The notes beneath the pieces were generated by a model, which saw nothing but the letters and a program-made list of their open reading frames with translations, did not search any database and was not told the DNA's origin. 5,541 nucleotides of DNA from an uncultured Lachnospiraceae bacterium (GTDB taxonomy: Bacteria > Bacillota > Clostridia > Lachnospirales > Lachnospiraceae): assembly GCA_910577655.1 (NCBI GenBank), contig CAJTOW010000186.1, forward strand, positions 1-5,541. The letters are read 5' to 3'. The translations under genes were made by a program, and so were the position numbers. Each line of letters opens with the position of its first letter. The stretch's first letter is position 1. This document shows, one piece after another, positions 4,579 through 5,541 of this stretch.

Positions 4579-4623
4579 GGGGGCGGCTGGTCCCCTACTC
4601 CAGCCGCACCCCGGTCTTTTTTT
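4579..4623 (+). terminator. Intrinsic terminator of the SDR gene
   Basis: The stem GGGG-GCGGCTGG-type arm (4579-4590) pairs with 4600-4612 over twelve base pairs with a single bulged A at 4608. The loop is 9 bases (4591-4599), and seven T residues follow at 4617-4623. On the minus strand no T-run follows, so it works in the plus direction only. The minus-strand membrane-protein gene ends inside the loop (stop codon at 4595-4597), so the right arm and T-run are also coding sequence for that protein. Confidence 0.9.
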
Positions 4624-5541
4624 CAAATTCTTTCGCCCAGTCCCTATTCCGGAAGAACAGGATACTCCCCTGGCCGCCGTCATCCATGGCGTAGATACGC
4701 TCCGTGACACCTGCTGCCTTCAGCCCCCGGTTGATATACTCCAGAAATACCGGATCCAGCCAGTCATTTTCCACAGCCACCGTGCATTCCTGGGCAACTC
4801 CATTGACCTGGAAGCGGACAGCGATCCGCCCGCCGCCATCCTCCCAGTCAACCTCTGACATATCGATCTGAATATCCGTGACTGCGCAGCTCCCTCCTGA
4901 CATATCATTGATACTGGAGAGAATCTCACGGTAGCTTTCCTCCAGATCAAATGCCTCCCAGTCGAACCAGAACGCCTGGTCCGGATAACTGGTCACCTCC
5001 CAGGTCTCCTGGTCCCATTCCGGCATCCCCAGATAGCTCAGCAGCGTATAGTAGGGATATCCCTCGATCCAGATCCTGCTTTGCTCATCCTCCGCCATAG
5101 AATTCTGCAGGGTCTCTATATCCTCCTCCGGCACCAGAATCCCCAGCTCACCCAGCACCTTCACCTGCTCTTCCAGCGGAACATAGTCCGGATAAAGCTC
5201 CGGCTGGAACCCATCTTCCCTTCCGGCTTCCACCTCCGGATAGAATCCATATCCCCCGCCTCTCCCGCCATACTCCGGCAGGAAAAATGCCGCCGCGGCC
5301 AGCGCAGCCACTATACACAGCGTGAAAATGATCCTGCCATTGCCCTCTCCCTTATCATGGGGCAGCTTACGCCAGACAGCCGCCACGTCCCGCTGCTTCG
5401 AACCACGGGACTGCTGCCAGACACCGGCTTTCGGATGTACCGCCTGCCTTCCGCGATTCTCTGTCTGACCGGCATATGATTCTCCTGTCTCTGACTGCGC
5501 GGACCGTCTCCCGCCGCTCTCCGGCTGACTGGCATATGCTT
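4595..5541 (-). CDS. Partial single-pass membrane protein with acidic outer domain
   Basis: The frame is open from the stop at 4595 to the right edge, so the N-terminus lies outside the window; about 314 residues are visible. A GTG at 5386 could start a 263-residue form, but no good ribosome binding site precedes it, and the 51 or so codons upstream contain no stop. The order from the N-terminal side is: a Gln/Ser/Gly/Arg-rich linker with two diverged 20-residue units (AYASQPESGG... and SYAGQTENRG...), a basic stretch, one membrane helix (IIFTLCIVAALAAAAFFL, about nt 5279-5332), then a roughly 225-residue Asp/Glu- and Trp/Tyr-rich domain ending EFEKKTGVRLE. Basic residues before the helix and acidic ones after it predict a cytoplasmic N-terminus and an outside C-terminal domain. 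I do not recognise the domain. A zinc-ribbon or other cytoplasmic domain may precede the linker, as in similar Clostridial proteins; that is speculation. It converges on the SDR gene. Confidence 0.75.
   Translation of the reverse strand, partial: AYASQPESGGRRSAQSETGESYAGQTENRGRQAVHPKAGVWQQSRGSKQRDVAAVWRKLPHDKGEGNGRIIFTLCIVAALAAAAFFLPEYGGRGGGYGFYPEVEAGREDGFQPELYPDYVPLEEQVKVLGELGILVPEEDIETLQNSMAEDEQSRIWIEGYPYYTLLSYLGMPEWDQETWEVTSYPDQAFWFDWEAFDLEESYREILSSINDMSGGSCAVTDIQIDMSEVDWEDGGGRIAVRFQVNGVAQECTVAVENDWLDPVFLEYINRGLKAAGVTERIYAMDDGGQGSILFFRNRDWAKEFEKKTGVRLE
5465..5541 (-). repeat. Diverged 60-base coding repeat in linker
   Basis: CTGACCGGCATATGAT (from 5465) and CTGACTGGCATATGCT (from 5525) lie exactly 60 bases apart and encode two related 20-residue units in the linker of the minus-strand protein. 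Shared residues include Y, A, Q, E, G and R in the first eleven positions. Further units may lie beyond the window. Confidence 0.55.

Noticed and set aside
5311..5535. 74-codon minus-strand frame overlapping the start region of the membrane protein
   Set aside because: It is out of frame with the longer open frame, which continues to the window edge and encodes the linker repeat and membrane helix. The Arg/Ser-rich product looks like a shadow.

Overview
The window looks like chromosomal DNA from a gut-type Firmicute, most likely Clostridia/Lachnospiraceae. This rests on strong AGGAG-type ribosome binding sites, textbook sigma-A promoters, codon use rich in CTG/ATC/GGC/CGG, and the kinds of small proteins present. 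The assignment is an inference; there is no rRNA or other marker gene here.

Layout, left to right. (1) 1-747: a hairpin, a near-consensus promoter with a palindrome in its spacer, and a MarR-family repressor gene. (2) 933-2282: a 449-residue MATE multidrug exporter in the same direction, probably controlled by the MarR protein, as in the known mepR-mepA pairing. (3) 2334-3186: an AT-rich insert holding its own TTGATA-17-TATAAT promoter, an operator-like inverted repeat, a small antitoxin-like protein of no family I can name with certainty, and an overlapping PIN-domain (PIN_3/VapC-like) toxin. (4) 3350-3616: an 88-residue orphan protein of unknown function behind two possible promoters. (5) 3688-4467: a classical short-chain dehydrogenase/reductase, ending in a strong intrinsic terminator. 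(6) 4595 to the right edge, minus strand: a convergent, N-terminally incomplete, single-pass membrane protein with an acidic outer domain. Its last codons are embedded in the SDR terminator.

How the parts relate. The marR and MATE genes form a plausible drug-response unit, and the antitoxin and toxin genes form a translationally coupled module. The 88-residue protein, the SDR and the membrane protein show no clear functional link to each other. An 11-base motif close to TGAACTGTTAC recurs ten times in the gaps around marR, the MATE gene and the SDR, often as inverted pairs, and is absent from the toxin-antitoxin insert. I did not find a clearly new multi-gene system. The best candidates for new biology are the antitoxin family with its operator, the recurring TGAACTGTTAC motif, and the tandem operator in front of marR. 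No gap between genes exceeds 300 bases.
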